This document shows positions 23,173 through 24,713 of a DNA stretch of 24,713 nucleotides, piece after piece (position 1 is the stretch's first letter; the number at the start of each line of letters is the position of its first letter). Both the position numbers and the translations under genes were made by a program. The notes beneath the pieces are model-generated. The model did no database searches, had not been told where the DNA came from, and was given only the letters and a program-made list of their open reading frames with translations. Where the stretch lies: NCBI GenBank assembly GCA_004356555.1, contig SMWY01000021.1:1-24713 (forward strand), given 5' to 3'. The DNA comes from Candidatus Dadabacteria bacterium. Its GTDB lineage: Bacteria > Desulfobacterota_D > UBA1144 > Nemesobacterales > UBA2774.

Positions 23173-24713
23173 GTGCAAAAATTAACGGATAAAGATCTGG
23201 CGGAACAGCATGGAATTAAAAATCCTGGAGGGATTTACTATAATCTGCCAATTCCGGCTTTGTACGAGGAAGTAATAAGGAGGGAAGAAGGACTTATTGG
23301 GGAAGGTGGTACGCTGGTTGCCTACACCGGAGTGCATACGGGGCGTTCTCCTGCTGACAGATTTATTGTAAAGGAGCCGGGGACTGAGAACGATATATTA
23401 TGGGGAACTGTCAATAAAGCTATTTCCCCTGAGCATTTCGATTCACTGCATAAAAAAATTCTGGACTATTATGAAGGTAAAGATCTATTTGTAAGGGACC
23501 TCAGTGTATGTGCACATCCCGACTACTGTATCAATGTTAGGGTTATTAACGAATACGCATGGCATAATGTTTTTGTAAACAACCTATTTATCAGACCAGA
23601 TCCTCAGGACTTGCCGCACAAATCGGTAGGATTCACTGTTTTATGCGCCCCGGGTGTAAAAGCTGATCCTGAAACAGATGGAACGTGCTCAGAAACATTT
23701 ATCATATTAAATTTTGAGAAACGAATGGCAATTATTGGTGGCACTCAGTACGCAGGAGAAATGAAAAAATCTGTTTTTTCCGCTCTAAATTTCCTTCTTC
23801 CTGAAAAGGGTGTTTTTCCAATGCACTGTTCGGCTAACGTTGGAAAGGACGGCGACGTCGCATTGTTTTTTGGCCTGTCCGGTACAGGTAAAACAACTTT
23901 ATCAGCAGACCCCGACCGAGCACTAATAGGAGACGACGAACACGGCTGGTTTGATAAAGGTATTTTTAACTTTGAAGGCGGTTGTTATGCAAAGGCTATA
24001 AAGTTAAATCCCAAGACAGAGCCGGAAATTTATAATGCTTCGCTCAGGTTCGGATCGGTATTGGAAAATGTAAAGATTGATGCTGAAACTAAAAAAATAG
24101 ATTTTGACAGTGATGAGCATACTGAAAACACAAGAGTTGCCTATCAGATCGATTCCTTAACTAATATTGTTCCAGAAGGGGTTGGTGGAATTCCGAAAAC
24201 AATCTTCATGCTCACATATGACGCTTTTGGAGTGCTGCCCCCAATATCTAAACTTACACCAGAGCAGGCAATGTACTACTTCACTCTCGGATATACTGCG
24301 AAAGTAGCGGGTACAGAAAGAGGAGTGAGCGAGCCTCAAGCTACTTTTAGCTCCTGTTTTGGCGCGCCTTTTCTGCCAAGACCACCCCTGTTTTACGCCG
24401 ATATGTTAAAGGATAAACTTGAGCAGAGCGGAGCAACCGTTTGGCTTCTCAACACAGGGATTACAGGTGGCCCATACGGAGTAGGGAATAGAATGCCTTT
24501 ACCACAGACAAGGGCGCTTGTTACAGCTGCTGTAGACGGTACTCTTGAAAAAGGTTCATTTAACGAGGTTCCTGTGTTTGGTCTCGAGGTGCCTACTTCA
24601 TGCCCTGGGGTGGATGAGAAACTCCTAGAGCCGAAAAAGTGCTGGAACGATCCCGCTGAGTATGACTCTAAGGCAGCGGAACTGGCAGCGAGATTTGAAG
24701 AAGAATTTGCCAA
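23173..24713 (+). CDS. pckA: ATP-dependent phosphoenolpyruvate carboxykinase, 3' end outside window
   Basis: PckA converts oxaloacetate and ATP to phosphoenolpyruvate, CO2 and ADP, the first committed step of gluconeogenesis. The 513 visible codons include YTGVHTGRSPADRF (substrate loop), FPMHCSANVG, the P-loop GLSGTGKTTLSAD (about 234-246), the kinase-2 motif IGDDEHGW, FEGGCYAKAI, and TGGPYGVGNRM near the visible end. The frame is intact. The family is about 530 residues, so only about 15-20 residues lie beyond the right edge. The GTG start at 23173 follows GGAGG by about 10 bases and begins MQKLTDKDLAEQHGI. It is transcribed away from carD across a long intergenic region. Confidence 0.95.
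   Translation, partial: MQKLTDKDLAEQHGIKNPGGIYYNLPIPALYEEVIRREEGLIGEGGTLVAYTGVHTGRSPADRFIVKEPGTENDILWGTVNKAISPEHFDSLHKKILDYYEGKDLFVRDLSVCAHPDYCINVRVINEYAWHNVFVNNLFIRPDPQDLPHKSVGFTVLCAPGVKADPETDGTCSETFIILNFEKRMAIIGGTQYAGEMKKSVFSALNFLLPEKGVFPMHCSANVGKDGDVALFFGLSGTGKTTLSADPDRALIGDDEHGWFDKGIFNFEGGCYAKAIKLNPKTEPEIYNASLRFGSVLENVKIDAETKKIDFDSDEHTENTRVAYQIDSLTNIVPEGVGGIPKTIFMLTYDAFGVLPPISKLTPEQAMYYFTLGYTAKVAGTERGVSEPQATFSSCFGAPFLPRPPLFYADMLKDKLEQSGATVWLLNTGITGGPYGVGNRMPLPQTRALVTAAVDGTLEKGSFNEVPVFGLEVPTSCPGVDEKLLEPKKCWNDPAEYDSKAAELAARFEEEFA

Noticed and set aside
1..24713. CRISPR arrays, tRNA/rRNA genes, insertion sequences, prophage
   Set aside because: No regularly spaced repeats, tRNA-like cloverleaf, transposase or phage gene was seen by eye on either strand.

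Overview
The window suggests a Gram-negative heterotroph of about 40% G+C, possibly deltaproteobacterial-like or from a related candidate phylum. I do not assign a taxon. The evidence is an OprB-type porin, another outer-membrane barrel, lipoproteins, a periplasmic di-heme cytochrome, GlnE, a CarD/CdnL transcription factor and ATP-dependent PEP carboxykinase. No rRNA, tRNA, CRISPR array, insertion sequence or phage gene was seen.

Layout. 1-1235: C-terminal part of an OprB-like porin that runs off the left edge. 1265-3369: small envelope genes (a three-helix membrane protein and a lipoprotein on the minus strand, a tiny acidic lipoprotein on the plus strand) and a plant-type glutaminyl cyclase. 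3370-4434: AI-2E family membrane protein. 4529-10709: the most interesting block, with an outer-membrane barrel gene, a DtxR/MntR-family metalloregulator, a large di-heme MauG/CcpA-like protein and a PhnD-PhnC-PhnE-type ABC transporter. 10806-12065: a TPR protein and a broken ferredoxin-like gene. 12173-19252: housekeeping genes on the plus strand (priA, a small basic protein overlapping glnE, a phosphodiesterase-like enzyme). 19263-22635: a minus-strand run carD, DUF58, BatA-like vWA protein. 23173-24713: pckA, cut by the right edge.

How the central block may work. The regulator gene and the barrel gene each have a TTGACA-N17 promoter overlapped by the same inverted repeat (ATTTTTAG-N6-CTAAA). 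This fits repression of both by the metal-loaded DtxR-family protein. The regulator, di-heme protein, binding protein, ATPase and permease are packed with gaps of about 16-20 bp and would be one transcript. I infer a metal-responsive uptake system: barrel for outer-membrane passage, di-heme enzyme for periplasmic redox chemistry, ABC transporter for import. The ABC genes would normally be annotated as phosphonate transport, but the context and a changed ligand-loop residue argue against taking that at face value. The permease gene has no ATG, GTG, TTG or CTG start at its expected 5' end.

Limits: all calls rest on reading motifs by eye. No database or structure search was run.
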